Counted from the stretch's first letter, positions 36,146 through 45,807 are shown. The stretch is DNA of 64,000 nt from Comamonas sp. KCTC 72670 (GCA_014656495.1 BNCN01000006.1:248001-312000); one strand, 5' to 3'. Made by a program: numbers and translations. The notes: generated from the sequence alone by a model not told the origin.

Positions 36146-37177
36146 ATGGTCATGGCGAGGAAGTCCGACACACTCTCGGAAGACGTCCTGCCCGAGGACG
36201 TCCGGCTCGAGGCCTCCCTGCGTCCGCGCTCGTTCGACGAGTACGTGGGGCAGGGGCCCGTCGTCGAAAAGCTCAAGGTGTACGTGCAGGCCGCGCGCAG
36301 CCGGGGAGAGGCGCTGGACCACTGCCTGTTCTCCGGCCCGCCGGGCCTGGGCAAGACGTCGCTGGCGCACATCATCGCGAATGAGCTGGGGGTGGGAATC
36401 CACGTCACCAGCGGCCCCGCCCTGGAGCGCAAGGGCGACCTTGCGGGGTTGCTCACCAACCTCGACGCGCGCGACGTGCTCTTCATCGATGAAATCCACC
36501 GCCTCAACGCCGCCGTGGAGGAATACCTCTACCCGGCCATGGAGGACTTCCGGCTGGACATCACCATCGACACCGGGCCCGCCGCCCGGGCGATGAAGAT
36601 TGATTTGCCGCCCTTCACCCTGATTGGCGCCACCACGCGCACCGGCCTGCTCACCTCGCCGCTGCGCGACCGCTTCCAGATTCAAGAGCGGCTGGAGTAC
36701 TACGACGCCGAAGCACTGGAGAGCATCCTCCACCGCTCGGCGCGCATCCTGGGCATTCCCCTGGAGCGCGACGCGGCGCGCGAGGTGGCCAGCCGCTCGC
36801 GGGGCACGCCGCGCATCACCAACCGGTTGCTGCGCCGCCTGCGTGACTTCGCGCAGGTGGAGGGCGATGGCAGAATCACCCTGGCGCTCGCGAAGTCGTC
36901 GTTGGACCGGCTGGGCGTGGACGCCAGCGGGCTGGACGCCATGGACCGCAAGATCCTGCTGACCATCCTCGACAAGTTCGGCGGCGGCCCCGTGGGCGTG
37001 GAGACCATCGCCGCCAGCGTGGGCGAGCAGCGCGACACCATTGAAGACGTGTACGAGCCCTTCTTGATGCAGGAGGGCTTCCTCCAGCGCACGCCGCGTG
37101 GCCGAATGGCGACGCACCGCACGTACCAGTACTTCAAGAAGCAACCCCCGCCCACGCCGCAGGGCAGCCTCTTCTGA
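36146..37177 (+). CDS. ruvB: Holliday junction branch-migration motor RuvB
   Basis: 343 residues. AAA+ ATPase with Walker [10 protein letters not shown], Walker [10 protein letters not shown], sensor GATTRTG and the C-terminal winged helix ([16 protein letters not shown]). It drives branch migration with RuvA. ATG 36146 has TAGGG 5 bases upstream; ATG 36152 is an alternative. A promoter of its own is implied by the divergent gene upstream. Confidence 0.96.
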   Translation: MVMARKSDTLSEDVLPEDVRLEASLRPRSFDEYVGQGPVVEKLKVYVQAARSRGEALDHCLFSGPPGLGKTSLAHIIANELGVGIHVTSGPALERKGDLAGLLTNLDARDVLFIDEIHRLNAAVEEYLYPAMEDFRLDITIDTGPAARAMKIDLPPFTLIGATTRTGLLTSPLRDRFQIQERLEYYDAEALESILHRSARILGIPLERDAAREVASRSRGTPRITNRLLRRLRDFAQVEGDGRITLALAKSSLDRLGVDASGLDAMDRKILLTILDKFGGGPVGVETIAASVGEQRDTIEDVYEPFLMQEGFLQRTPRGRMATHRTYQYFKKQPPPTPQGSLF

Positions 37178-37183
37178 GATGCC

Positions 37184-38659
37184 ATGAGCCAGGACACGTC
37201 TCCCGCCACGCCCCGCGTCCCCCGCGACTTCTACGCCGACCTGATGCGCGCCTCGCAGGCGTCGCGCGCCGGATTCCTCGCCGAGCGCGAGCGCTGGCTG
37301 CGGGGCGTGCCGGTGGAGGGCCGTGAGGAGCTGCTCTTCGAGTTCGAGATGCTCCTGCGCGCCGTGGAGCGCTACCTCAACCTGAACACGGTGGTGGACG
37401 CCCGCGACCAGCCGCTCGTCACCCGGGACTTCCGCGAGGAGCTCGCGGACGTCCGTGACGCCATGGACCGCGCCATCCGCGTCGCGCGTCACCTGCAGGA
37501 CCCGGACAGCGACCAGAAGATGGTCTTCCGCAAGTACGTGGAGACCCAGCTCGCGGATGACCGCGTCCGCCGCGCGCTCATCGAGGAGCAACTGGACCAG
37601 GAGACGCCGCCCGAAAGCCTCTTCGTGCTGCGCGAGGCCTTCGACGCGCTCAAGAACCTGCTGGACCACCTGCTCAAGCTGCCGGCGGCGAACCTCGGCC
37701 TCTTCCAGGACGTGGGCAAGCTGTCGCTGCGGGAGATCGTCCTCAACCGCTACTTCCGTCCCTTCCGCCCGCTGGAGTTCCGCGTCGAGTACGACCGGCT
37801 CCGCTCGGTGCGGCTGTTGGACACGCTGTCCACGCTCCAGGAGGAGCAGCGCGCCGCCTTCACCACGGCGTTCCTGGGCCTCTTCCGGCTGCTGCACTAC
37901 CTGGCCTACGTGGACGCCGAAGAGCAGCCGCCCTTCTCCCGCCGGGTGCGGGTGCTGCTGGCGCTGGTGCGCAGCGAGGCCAACGCGCTCGCGTCGTGGA
38001 TGCACGCGGAGCTGTCCCCGAAGGCCGGCTCCAAGTCCCTGCAGGCCGCCACGCTGCGCGCCGCCCGGGACATCGCCCGTGAGACGGAGCGCGTGGCGCG
38101 CGAGGTGCTCGTCAACCTGGACCGCGACGCGGATGCCCCGCTGCGCGCGGCGTCCGCCTTCACCTCGGTGCTGCGCACGCAGGTGGTGGTGCTGGTGGAG
38201 GCGCTCGCGCCCAACGGCGGCCTGGCGGACGGCGTCTTCGACGAGCTGATGAGCCCCCAGGAAGGGGCGCTGCGGCTGCGCAAGGACTTGTGGGTCTACG
38301 CGCAGTTGTGCCGCGCCGCGGAGTCGCACCTGCGCGCCGAGGACGTGCCCGCCGCCGAGCGTGCGCTGGACTCCCTCAAGGGCTTCCTGGGCTACTTCCA
38401 CGACGGCAGCTACCAGCTGCTGCGCTACGGCGACTACGACGCCTTCGACCGCTTCACCTCGCTGCTGGTGGAGCTGCCGTGGCCCCCGGAAGGGCCGGGC
38501 ATCCGCGCCCGGCTGGGGGAGGACCTGCGCCGCTTCATCCAGACGCTGGAGTCCACCTTCCACGCCGTCAGCCGCCGCACCCTCCTCCAGGGCAGGGGCT
38601 TCGATCGCCAGGATGCCGAGGCCCTGCGGGACCGGTTCCTCTCCGCCCCGGCTCGCTGA
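37184..38659 (+). CDS. uncharacterised helical protein downstream of ruvB
   Basis: 491 residues, almost entirely alpha-helical and charged, without signal peptide, membrane helix or recognised domain. Starts MSQDTSPATPRVPRDFYADL. The ATG is only 6 bases after the ruvB stop, so the two are co-transcribed. Long Arg/Leu/Glu helices, for example ADVRDAMDRAIRVARHLQ, suggest a scaffold or helical bundle. A link to recombination is possible from position only. Confidence 0.75.
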   Translation: MSQDTSPATPRVPRDFYADLMRASQASRAGFLAERERWLRGVPVEGREELLFEFEMLLRAVERYLNLNTVVDARDQPLVTRDFREELADVRDAMDRAIRVARHLQDPDSDQKMVFRKYVETQLADDRVRRALIEEQLDQETPPESLFVLREAFDALKNLLDHLLKLPAANLGLFQDVGKLSLREIVLNRYFRPFRPLEFRVEYDRLRSVRLLDTLSTLQEEQRAAFTTAFLGLFRLLHYLAYVDAEEQPPFSRRVRVLLALVRSEANALASWMHAELSPKAGSKSLQAATLRAARDIARETERVAREVLVNLDRDADAPLRAASAFTSVLRTQVVVLVEALAPNGGLADGVFDELMSPQEGALRLRKDLWVYAQLCRAAESHLRAEDVPAAERALDSLKGFLGYFHDGSYQLLRYGDYDAFDRFTSLLVELPWPPEGPGIRARLGEDLRRFIQTLESTFHAVSRRTLLQGRGFDRQDAEALRDRFLSAPAR

Positions 38660-39130
38660 TACAGCCTTGTCCCGTAGCTACTGCCTGACCGTGCCGCCAG
38701 TCCTCCCGTGAGGGCGGCTTTCACGGGGGGTGTTTGCTTCGTTGGGTTCCTTGCGCTATGGACGCGCCCGTGTTGCATGGAAGACACGGGTTGACGGGGA
38801 CGGGGTGGAGCGGCGGGGACATCCGGGCCGGGGCTGACGAATCCCGGACATCGGTGTCGCGGTTCGGGAGGGTTTTCGCAGCCCGCTAAAAGGGAGGGGG
38901 TGCCAGGCCGGTACCGGCACCCGTGACGGCGCACGAAAAAGCCGAGCAAATCCCGGAGCTTGCTGCATGTTTTGGGGGCCTCGGAATCGCAGGGAATGTC
39001 ACGGGCAAGTGGCATGCTGCTTGCTCAAATCGCGCGTCGCATCAGCCCACTGATGAACGATTCTGGCCCCTCCGGCGGGGCCCTGAGCGGAAGTCTCGCA
39101 GTACCGAGCAGCCACGAGGCGACACCCACA
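38660..39130 (+). promoter_or_regulatory. long leader region upstream of lpxC
   Basis: About 470 bases without a convincing gene. It holds several inverted repeats: CCCGTGT (38767-38773) / ACACGGG (38784-38790) with a 10-base spacer, and a GGTGCC...GGCACC element containing CCGGTACCGG near 38910. A sigma-54-like element lies at 39009-39025. In-frame starts for lpxC exist as far back as 38960, so part of this could instead be an N-terminal extension. Confidence 0.45.
39009..39025 (+). promoter_or_regulatory. sigma-54-like promoter element upstream of lpxC
   Basis: GTGGCATG (39009-39016), four bases, then TTGCT (39021-39025): the GG and GC doublets are 10 bases apart and only one core base differs from the -24/-12 consensus. 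It lies 106 bases before the chosen lpxC ATG. One match by eye; chance cannot be excluded. Confidence 0.4.
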
Positions 39131-40075
39131 ATGCGACCGTCCTCCTACAACCAGCGCACCCTTTCGAAGACCGCCTCTCTGCAGGGCGTCGGGCTCCACT
39201 CGGGTGCCCGGGTGACGCTCACCCTGCGTCCCGCGCCCGCGGGGCACGGCATCGTCTTCGTGCGCACGGACCTGGCCCGGCCGGTGAGCATCCCCGCGCT
39301 GGCGGAGTTCGTCGTGGACACGTCGCTGGCCACGACGCTGGGGCGGGACGGCGTTCGCGTGGGCACGGTGGAGCACCTGATGGCGGCGCTGGCCGGCATG
39401 GGCATCGACAACCTCCGGGTGGAGCTGGACGGCCCGGAAGTCCCCATCATGGACGGCAGCGCGGCGCCCTTCGCGGCGCTCATCCAGAGCGCGGGCGTGC
39501 GTGAGCAGGAGGCGCCCAAGGAGCTGCTCGTCATCCGCAAGGCCGTGTCCGTGGTGGACGGCGACAAGCAGGCCTCGCTCACGCCGGCGCGGCACTTCCG
39601 CATCAGCTGCACCATCGACTTCGAGCACCCCGTCATCCAGGGCCAGTCGTTCGACCTGGACTTCGGCGACCGTGACTTCGCCCGGGAGATTTCCCGCGCG
39701 CGCACCTTCGGCTTCCTGCGCGACGTGGAGAAGCTGAAGCAGCTGGGCCTGGCGCGCGGCGGCTCGCTGGAGAACGCCATCGTCGTGGACGAGGTCTCCA
39801 TCCTCAACCCGGACGGGCTGCGCTTCCCGGACGAGTTCGTGCGCCACAAGATCCTGGACGCCATCGGCGATGTGTCGCTCTTCGGCCGTCCCGTGATTGG
39901 CCACATGACGGCGTACAAGACGGGCCACGCGCTCAACCACAAGCTGGTGCGCAAGGTGATGTCCGACCCCAGCTGCTACGAAATCGTCCCCGCGCGCCGC
40001 CGTGAGCTGGAGGGCATGGGATTGGGCTTCTCTGGACTCGCGAGCGCGCTGGACCTGGAGCCCCTCGTCGCCTGA
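39131..40075 (+). CDS. lpxC: UDP-3-O-acyl-GlcNAc deacetylase LpxC
   Basis: 314 residues from the ATG at 39131. Zn-dependent committed step of lipid A synthesis. Zinc and catalytic residues: H82 (TVEHLMAAL), H239 and D243 (VRHKILDAIGD), and His in GHALNHKL. The start was chosen because family members begin a few residues before QRTL, as here (MRPSSYNQRTL). CGAGG lies 9 bases upstream. Genes for a DsbA-like lipoprotein, a DUF4388 protein and a small lipoprotein follow on the same strand. Confidence 0.94.
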   Translation: MRPSSYNQRTLSKTASLQGVGLHSGARVTLTLRPAPAGHGIVFVRTDLARPVSIPALAEFVVDTSLATTLGRDGVRVGTVEHLMAALAGMGIDNLRVELDGPEVPIMDGSAAPFAALIQSAGVREQEAPKELLVIRKAVSVVDGDKQASLTPARHFRISCTIDFEHPVIQGQSFDLDFGDRDFAREISRARTFGFLRDVEKLKQLGLARGGSLENAIVVDEVSILNPDGLRFPDEFVRHKILDAIGDVSLFGRPVIGHMTAYKTGHALNHKLVRKVMSDPSCYEIVPARRRELEGMGLGFSGLASALDLEPLVA

Positions 40076-40122
40076 CGTCATTAACTTGCAGGTCCGGTAA
40101 GGCTCGGCTAAGTGGGCGGGCT

Positions 40123-41205
40123 ATGCTCAACCGTCCCACCCGCGTCATCCTCGCCGCGCTCCTGGCGGCCACCTTCACCGCCGGCTGCAACAAGGAGAAG
40201 GCGCCGGCCACCGCTCCCGTGGCGCAGCAGGCGGCCGGTGAGCCTTCGCCCGACACCGTCGTCGCCACCTTCGGCGACGGTCAGAAGATCACCTACAAGG
40301 AACTCAACGAGCGCCTCCAGGAGCCGCTGGCCAACCTGGAGAAGCAGAAGTCGCAGCTCCTGAAGCGTGGCCTGGACGGCATGGTGACGGAGAAGCTCGT
40401 GGATGCCGAGGCCAAGAAGCGCGGCATCTCCCAAGAGGCGTACCTGAAGGCGGAGATCGACGACAAGGTCCCCGCGCCCAGCGACGAGCGCGTCAAGGAA
40501 GTCTACGACGGCGCCGCGGGCCAGCTTCCGGAGGGCTCCACCTTCGAGGCGATGAAGCCGCAGATCGTGGAGTTCCTGACGCAGCAGCCGAAGCAGGAGC
40601 GCGCGCAGGCCCTCTTCGAGGAGCTGCGCAAGGCCGCCAACGTCAAGGTGACGCTGCCCGAGCCGCCGCGTCCTCCCGTCGCCCGCAAGCAGGTGGCCGC
40701 CACGGGCGCCGCCAAGGGTGGCCCCGAGGGCGCGCCCGTCACCATCGTCGAGTTCAGCGACTTCCAGTGCCCGTTCTGCGGCCGCGCCAACCCGGTGCTG
40801 GCGCAGGTTCAGCAGGAGTACGGCGACAAGGTCCGCATCGTCTTCCGCCACTTCCCGCTCGACTTCCACAAGGAGGCGCCGAAGGCCTCCGAGGCCGCGC
40901 TGTGCGCGCAGGACCAGGGCAAGTTCTGGGAGATGCACGACCTGCTCTTCGAGAACCAGCAGGCGCTGGGCGTGGACTCGCTCAAGAAGTACGCCGCCGA
41001 CCTGAAGCTCGACACGGCGAAGTTCAACACCTGCCTCGACTCCAACGAGAAGGCCGCCATCATCCAGAAGGACCTGGCCGACGGCAAGGCGGCGGGCGTG
41101 TCCGGCACCCCGGCCTTCTTCATCAACGGCATCCTGCTGTCCGGCGCGCAGCCCTTCGACGAGTTCAAGACCATCATCGACGGTGAGCTGAGCGCCAAGA
41201 AGTAA
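40123..41205 (+). CDS. lipoprotein with SurA-like chaperone segment and DsbA-type thioredoxin domain
   Basis: 360 residues. Lipobox TAGC near residue 22. Residues about 45-185 resemble the helical chaperone part of SurA-type foldases, without a rotamase domain. Residues about 195-360 are a DsbA/DSBA-like thioredoxin domain with active site CPFC (C216, C219) and cis-Pro region SGTPAFFING. Predicted to work in the periplasm on disulfide formation or isomerisation, combining substrate holding with redox chemistry; the combination is read from the sequence, the role is inferred. It lies 47 bases after lpxC. Confidence 0.82.
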   Translation: MLNRPTRVILAALLAATFTAGCNKEKAPATAPVAQQAAGEPSPDTVVATFGDGQKITYKELNERLQEPLANLEKQKSQLLKRGLDGMVTEKLVDAEAKKRGISQEAYLKAEIDDKVPAPSDERVKEVYDGAAGQLPEGSTFEAMKPQIVEFLTQQPKQERAQALFEELRKAANVKVTLPEPPRPPVARKQVAATGAAKGGPEGAPVTIVEFSDFQCPFCGRANPVLAQVQQEYGDKVRIVFRHFPLDFHKEAPKASEAALCAQDQGKFWEMHDLLFENQQALGVDSLKKYAADLKLDTAKFNTCLDSNEKAAIIQKDLADGKAAGVSGTPAFFINGILLSGAQPFDEFKTIIDGELSAKK

Positions 41206-41232
41206 CCACCGCCGTACCTGGGGAGACGGGCT

Positions 41233-42468
41233 GTGGCGACACGACCCAAAGCCACGCCCCGCCTCGTGGGTGACGCGGCGACGCTCGAGCTGGAGCTGTC
41301 GCTCACCCAGGGCTTGTCCTCTTCCCGTCCCCTCCAGGCCTGGTTCAACGGGCCGGAGGGGATGGTGCTCCTCCAGGAGTCGCAAGGCGCCGCCGGCTTC
41401 CTGGCCGGCAGCCTGCGCACCCTGTCGATGGAGGAGGTCTTCGCCAACGTCTTGTCGGGCATCCGCAGCGGCCTGCTGTCCGTGCAGCACGCCACCGGCC
41501 GCCGCACGGTGTCCTTCCGTGACGGGCAGGTGGTGTTCGCCACGTCCACCGAGCGCTGGGAGCGGCTGGGCTCGGCGCTGCTCCGCCTGGGCCTGCTGAC
41601 GCAGGCGCAGCTCACCCAGGCGCTGTCGCGCGTGACGCCGTCGCGGCGCATCGGGCAGGTGCTGACCTCCGAGGGGCTCGTCTCCGAGGCCAACCTCTAC
41701 AGCGCCATGACGTACGTGGTGCGCGAGGTGGTGCTCAGCCTCTTCGAGTTGGAGGAGGCCAGCTTCATGTTCGTCGAGGGCCCCGCGCCCATGGCGGACG
41801 TGGTGAAGCTGCCGGAGCGCACGCGGGACCTCGTCCTCACCGGCATCAAGCGCTCCGAGGTGGTGGCCCGCCTGCGCCGCCGCTTCCCGGACGACATGCA
41901 CGCGTCCGTGGGGCCCGAGGGGCCCTTGCCCGGCGACGAGCGCCTGTTCGCCCGCCTGTCGGAGGGGATGGCCGTGAGCGCCCTGCGCGGCGCCTACGAG
42001 GGCGGCCCGCACGCCTTCTACACGTGGCTGGAGGAGGCGGTTCGCGGCGGCAACGTGGTGGTCCGTCCCGTGGAGCCACCTCCCGCCGAGGCCCCCGCCG
42101 TGGAGGGCATGGCCTGGGAGCTGCTCTCCGCGGAGGAGCGCTACAACCTCCTGCTGTCGCTGGTGCACCGCGCGCTGCGCGACGCGGGGAAGGACACGGA
42201 CCTGCTGCGCGGCTTCCTGGACGCGCCGCCACAGGGGCTCGAGGACGCGTACGCCGGCGTGACGCTGGGCGCGGAGGGCCGCGTGGACGTGGCGCGGCTG
42301 AGGGCCAACGTCTCCGCGGGCGACGAGGCCGTGGGCCGCGCCCTCACGCTGGAGGCGCTGGACGCCTTCGTGTCATACGCGTTGTTTTCAGCGCGCAACG
42401 TCTTGCCCACCGACGTGGCGGAGCGCTTGTCCAACACCTACCGCACACTGCAGGGAGGACTGGCCTAG
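41233..42468 (+). CDS. DUF4388 (PATAN) domain protein
   Basis: 411 residues starting at GTG 41233. A PATAN/DUF4388 module is seen at about residues 70-200 (MEEVFANVLSGIRSGLLSVQHATG ... VSFRDGQVVFATST; RIGQVLTSEGLVSEANLYSAM), followed by a helical C-terminal half. No receiver domain, unlike the DUF4388 protein at 29.8 kb. Such proteins are signalling adaptors in myxobacteria. Specific partner unknown. Confidence 0.75.
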   Translation: MATRPKATPRLVGDAATLELELSLTQGLSSSRPLQAWFNGPEGMVLLQESQGAAGFLAGSLRTLSMEEVFANVLSGIRSGLLSVQHATGRRTVSFRDGQVVFATSTERWERLGSALLRLGLLTQAQLTQALSRVTPSRRIGQVLTSEGLVSEANLYSAMTYVVREVVLSLFELEEASFMFVEGPAPMADVVKLPERTRDLVLTGIKRSEVVARLRRRFPDDMHASVGPEGPLPGDERLFARLSEGMAVSALRGAYEGGPHAFYTWLEEAVRGGNVVVRPVEPPPAEAPAVEGMAWELLSAEERYNLLLSLVHRALRDAGKDTDLLRGFLDAPPQGLEDAYAGVTLGAEGRVDVARLRANVSAGDEAVGRALTLEALDAFVSYALFSARNVLPTDVAERLSNTYRTLQGGLA

Positions 42469-42522
42469 GCATGGGCCCGTGCCCACGTTCGTCCTCACGG
42501 CAGTCGGGGGCGGGGAGTGGGC

Positions 42523-43140
42523 ATGGGCGCGATGAGCAGGTGGGCGTGGGGACTCCTTTTGCTGTCGACGGCCTGCGCTGGCTCGCGCGCGGGGATGAAG
42601 GACGCGGGCACCGGTGGCTCGGGGACGCAGGCGGCGGTGGACGCCGCGAGCGCGGACAGCCGCTCCACGACACGGCGCTACGTCGACGAGGACCTCGGCT
42701 TCGAAATCGTCCGGCCCACCGCGGACTGGCAGTTGGATGAGACGAACGAGCGCACGCCGGAGGGGCTCGCGATTCCCGTCATCCTCCGTCACAACATCTC
42801 AGGCGCGCAGGTGGTGTTGCAGGTGGCGCCTGCGGTGGCGTCGCCCACGCAGTTCGCCGAGCGCCTCACCGAGGGCCTCCGCCAGCACCCGGGCTTCACC
42901 ACGTCGGACCCGGCGCCCATCCCGCTGTCGGACAACGCGGTGGGCTTCGACTTCCAGGTGGGGGAGGGCGTGCACGGGAAGGTCGCCGTGCGCGACGGCA
43001 GCCCGGGCCGCGTGCTGATGATGCTGGCCACGTGGCCCGCGCAGGCCGCCGCCGATGTCCCCAGGAGCGTGGACGCCCTCATCCAGGGCGTCCGTCCGCT
43101 CTCCGGCCCAGCCACGGCGTGGCGCACGCCGCGGCCGTGA
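42523..43140 (+). CDS. small lipoprotein, uncharacterised
   Basis: 205 residues from the ATG at 42523, with GGGGAG 5 bases upstream. Lipobox STAC near residue 18. A low-complexity linker precedes a globular domain (GFEIVRPTADWQLDET ... ISGAQVVLQVAPAV) resembling PsbP/DUF1795-like folds in layout, though identity is uncertain. Ends 42 bases before the convergent pepA stop. Confidence 0.65.
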   Translation: MGAMSRWAWGLLLLSTACAGSRAGMKDAGTGGSGTQAAVDAASADSRSTTRRYVDEDLGFEIVRPTADWQLDETNERTPEGLAIPVILRHNISGAQVVLQVAPAVASPTQFAERLTEGLRQHPGFTTSDPAPIPLSDNAVGFDFQVGEGVHGKVAVRDGSPGRVLMMLATWPAQAAADVPRSVDALIQGVRPLSGPATAWRTPRP

Positions 43141-43143
43141 GGT

Positions 43144-43168
43144 GAGGGCGCCCGTTCAAGGCGCCCTC
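43144..43168. terminator. hairpin between convergent genes
   Basis: GAGGGCGCC (43144-43152) pairs perfectly with GGCGCCCTC (43160-43168) around a 7-base loop. It sits 4 bases after the upstream stop codon and 15 bases before the pepA stop. There is no T run on either side, so it may act with Rho or protect 3' ends. Confidence 0.5.
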
Positions 43169-43182
43169 CGTTGCCGCAGACG

Positions 43183-44778
43183 TTACTTCGCGCGCTTCCG
43201 GGCGGGCTTCGCCTTGGCCTTCGGCGCGGGGGCTGCCTCGGCCACGGGCGCGGTGTCCTGCGCCTGCGAGCGCAGCCGGACCCACTCCACCAGGGTGCGC
43301 ACGCCCACGCCGGTGCCGCCCTTGGAGAGGTAGCCGCGCTCCTTGGGGCTGTTGGACGGGCCCGCGATATCCAGGTGGACCCACGGCGTCTCGCCGACGA
43401 ACTCGCGGAGGAAGAGCGCGGCGTTGATGGAGCCGCCCCAGCGCTCGCCGGAGTTCTTCATGTCGGCGACCTCGGAGCGCAGCGCGTCCTTCTGCAGGTC
43501 GCTGATGGGCATGCGCCACATCTCCTCGCCCGCGGCGCGCGCGGCCTGGAGCACCTGGGCCACCGTGTCCTCGTGCTCGCCGAAGGCGCCCACGATGTAG
43601 TTGCCCAGCGCGACGACGCAGGCGCCGGTGAGCGTCGCCAGGTCGATGATGGCGGACGGCTGGTGCTCGTTGGCCCACGTCAGGATGTCGCCCAGCACCA
43701 GGCGACCCTCCGCGTCCGTGTTGGTGATCTCCACCGTCTTGCCCAGGCGCGAGGTGAGGATGTCACCCGGCTTGTAGGCGTTGCCCGCGGGCATGTTCTC
43801 GCACGCGCCGATGAAGGCGTGCACGGGGAAGGGCGGCTTGAGGGCGGCGATGACCTTCATGGCGCCCAGCACCGCGGCCGAGCCCGCCATGTCCGTCTTC
43901 ATGTCCACCATGCCGTCCGTCGGCTTGAGCGACAGGCCGCCCGAGTCGAACGTGATGGCCTTGCCCACCAACGCCAGCGGCGCGCGCCTGGCGTCCCGCG
44001 CGTTCTTCGGCGTGTACACCAGGTGGATGAGCCGGGGCTCCTCGGTGCTGCCCGCGGCGACGCCGAGGAACATGCCCATGTCGAGCTTCTCAATCTCGCG
44101 GCGGCCGCCGATGGTGACCTTCAGCCCGCCTTCCTTCGCGGCCTGACGGGCGGCGTCCGCCAGCACCGCGGGCGTCACCGCGTTGGGCGGCTCGTTGACC
44201 AGGTCCCGCGCCCAGTTGGTGGCCTCGGCGACGCGCTGCGCCAGCGCCAGCGCGTCATCCAGCTCGCGCGTACGCTCCGTGCCCTCGGGCAGCAGCAGCG
44301 ACACCTTGCCGAGCTTCGGCGCGCCCTTCTTCTCCTCGCGGGCGGACGACTTGTACTTGTCGAAGCGGTAGGCGCCCAGCCCCAGGCCCTCCACCACGGC
44401 GCGCACCGCGTCGTGCGCGGCGTCCGTGGCGGGCAGGGTGAAGACCAGCGAGCTCACCTTGAGCCGCTGCGCCGTCTTCGCCGCGCGGCCAGCGGCCAGC
44501 CGCAGCACCTCGGGGTGGAACCGGGCGCGGTTGCCCAGGCCCAGCAGCAGCACGCGCTCCGACGACGCGCGCCCCAGGGTGTGCATCACCAGGCTCTGGT
44601 CGGCCCGCGCCTTGAAGCCCTCCTGGGTGGCGGCGCCGCGCAGGCGCCCTTCCAACGCGCCATCCGCCGCGGTGAGGGAAGACGGAGCGCTGTCTCCCAG
44701 CTCGCCCTCGAAGAGGGGGATGACGAGCAGGTCGCCGCTCGTCCGCGTGGCATCGCCGGAGACGAAGCTGAAGTTCAT
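43183..44778 (-). CDS. pepA: leucyl aminopeptidase (M17)
   Basis: 531 residues. Two-metal cytosolic aminopeptidase with the signature NTDAEGRLVLGD, metal/catalytic Lys in LVGKAITFDSGGLSLKP, and DMAGSAAVLG. The N-terminal macro-like domain is present. A low-complexity Ala/Lys/Pro tail (APAPKAKAKPARKRAK) is unusual for the family and may bind nucleic acid or be disordered. The 135-base gap to the divergent gene at 44914 is AT-richer than average and probably holds both promoters. Confidence 0.93.
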   Translation of the reverse strand: MNFSFVSGDATRTSGDLLVIPLFEGELGDSAPSSLTAADGALEGRLRGAATQEGFKARADQSLVMHTLGRASSERVLLLGLGNRARFHPEVLRLAAGRAAKTAQRLKVSSLVFTLPATDAAHDAVRAVVEGLGLGAYRFDKYKSSAREEKKGAPKLGKVSLLLPEGTERTRELDDALALAQRVAEATNWARDLVNEPPNAVTPAVLADAARQAAKEGGLKVTIGGRREIEKLDMGMFLGVAAGSTEEPRLIHLVYTPKNARDARRAPLALVGKAITFDSGGLSLKPTDGMVDMKTDMAGSAAVLGAMKVIAALKPPFPVHAFIGACENMPAGNAYKPGDILTSRLGKTVEITNTDAEGRLVLGDILTWANEHQPSAIIDLATLTGACVVALGNYIVGAFGEHEDTVAQVLQAARAAGEEMWRMPISDLQKDALRSEVADMKNSGERWGGSINAALFLREFVGETPWVHLDIAGPSNSPKERGYLSKGGTGVGVRTLVEWVRLRSQAQDTAPVAEAAPAPKAKAKPARKRAK

Positions 44779-44913
44779 GGGCCGTGGAACTCCTGAACGG
44801 TGGGAAGGTCTGCGGAAAGGGCGCGGACTGTAACGCCCGCCCTGTTACGCGCAAAGCGTTGGATTTCATTCGAGCATTGCATTGCTTCGTTGCACTGGGT
44901 AGCAGTGAGGTGA

Positions 44914-45807
44914 ATGCCCACGCTGCTGATGCATCTGACCGCCATTGAACGGATGGCCGCCAACCCGGGTGAGCTGCCGGCGGATTGGGTGCGTGCGTTG
45001 TCAGAGGACCTGCCGTACGCGCGCTTTGGCGCGGCGCTGCCGGACCTGCCGTTGTGTGAAGGCATCCGGGGCGGCCTCTCCGCCTTCCTGCCGGAGCGGG
45101 AGCTGCCGCACTTCGCCCGGCTGTACCACGAGCGCGCGCCGGTGGGCTTCGGCCTGAAGATGGCGGAGCTCGTGGCCTCCGGCGCGCTGGTGGGCACGGA
45201 GCCAGGGCTGGCCGTGCTCGCGGGTTACTTCACCCACCTGTGCCTGGACCGGCGCCTGTATCCGGTGGTGGACAGGCTGGTGGTGCGTCACCGCCGCCGG
45301 GGCGAGCGGGCCCTGGAGGCGCACCGCGACATCGAATGGGCGCAGACGCTCTTCTACCTGCGCGAGCTGCACGGCATGGACCTGCTGGGTACGTCCCGGG
45401 TGCGAGAGAAGTGTCAGGTGGTGAAGAGCCCGGGCTTTCCATGGCGAGGCATTGGCGGCGGCCTCTACGAGCTGGTCCGTTTGTCTTCCCAGGAGCGCGT
45501 GGGCCAGTCACCCAGCAAGGCGGACGTGGATGGCTGGGTGCGCGGCCTGTACGTCTCTGGGCTGTTCCTTTCAAGTCCCGTGGGCCGGGCGCGCGCGCTG
45601 CCCGCCTACGCGCGGCTGTCCTTCCAGGAACTCTACCGCAACGACGGCTTCGACTTCGCGGCGGAGGTCGAGGGTGCGCTGGAGACCGCGCGTGGAGTCC
45701 TTCGTCGGTTGAATGGCTACATGGCGCGAGGCACCTTCACGCCTCGGACGCGGGCCCGTTTCCTGGAAGTCTTCCCGGAAGGGACGCTGGGCGCGCGAGC
45801 GGCGTGA
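44914..45807 (+). CDS. zinc-dependent phospholipase C-like protein (PF00882 type)
   Basis: 297 residues. N-terminal MPTLLMHL and the GYFTHLCLDRRLYPVVDRL region resemble zinc-dependent phospholipase C-like domains, which coordinate metal by His and Asp residues. No signal peptide, so a cytoplasmic hydrolase rather than a secreted phospholipase is likely. The second half is helical without known motifs. Function uncertain. Confidence 0.65.
   Translation: MPTLLMHLTAIERMAANPGELPADWVRALSEDLPYARFGAALPDLPLCEGIRGGLSAFLPERELPHFARLYHERAPVGFGLKMAELVASGALVGTEPGLAVLAGYFTHLCLDRRLYPVVDRLVVRHRRRGERALEAHRDIEWAQTLFYLRELHGMDLLGTSRVREKCQVVKSPGFPWRGIGGGLYELVRLSSQERVGQSPSKADVDGWVRGLYVSGLFLSSPVGRARALPAYARLSFQELYRNDGFDFAAEVEGALETARGVLRRLNGYMARGTFTPRTRARFLEVFPEGTLGARAA

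Noticed and set aside
35945-38563. Upstream extension of the metallo-hydrolase frame on the minus strand (1232 codons in total)
   Set aside because: The extension is antisense to ruvB and its neighbour, with no domain. The ATG at 35944 gives a complete protein.
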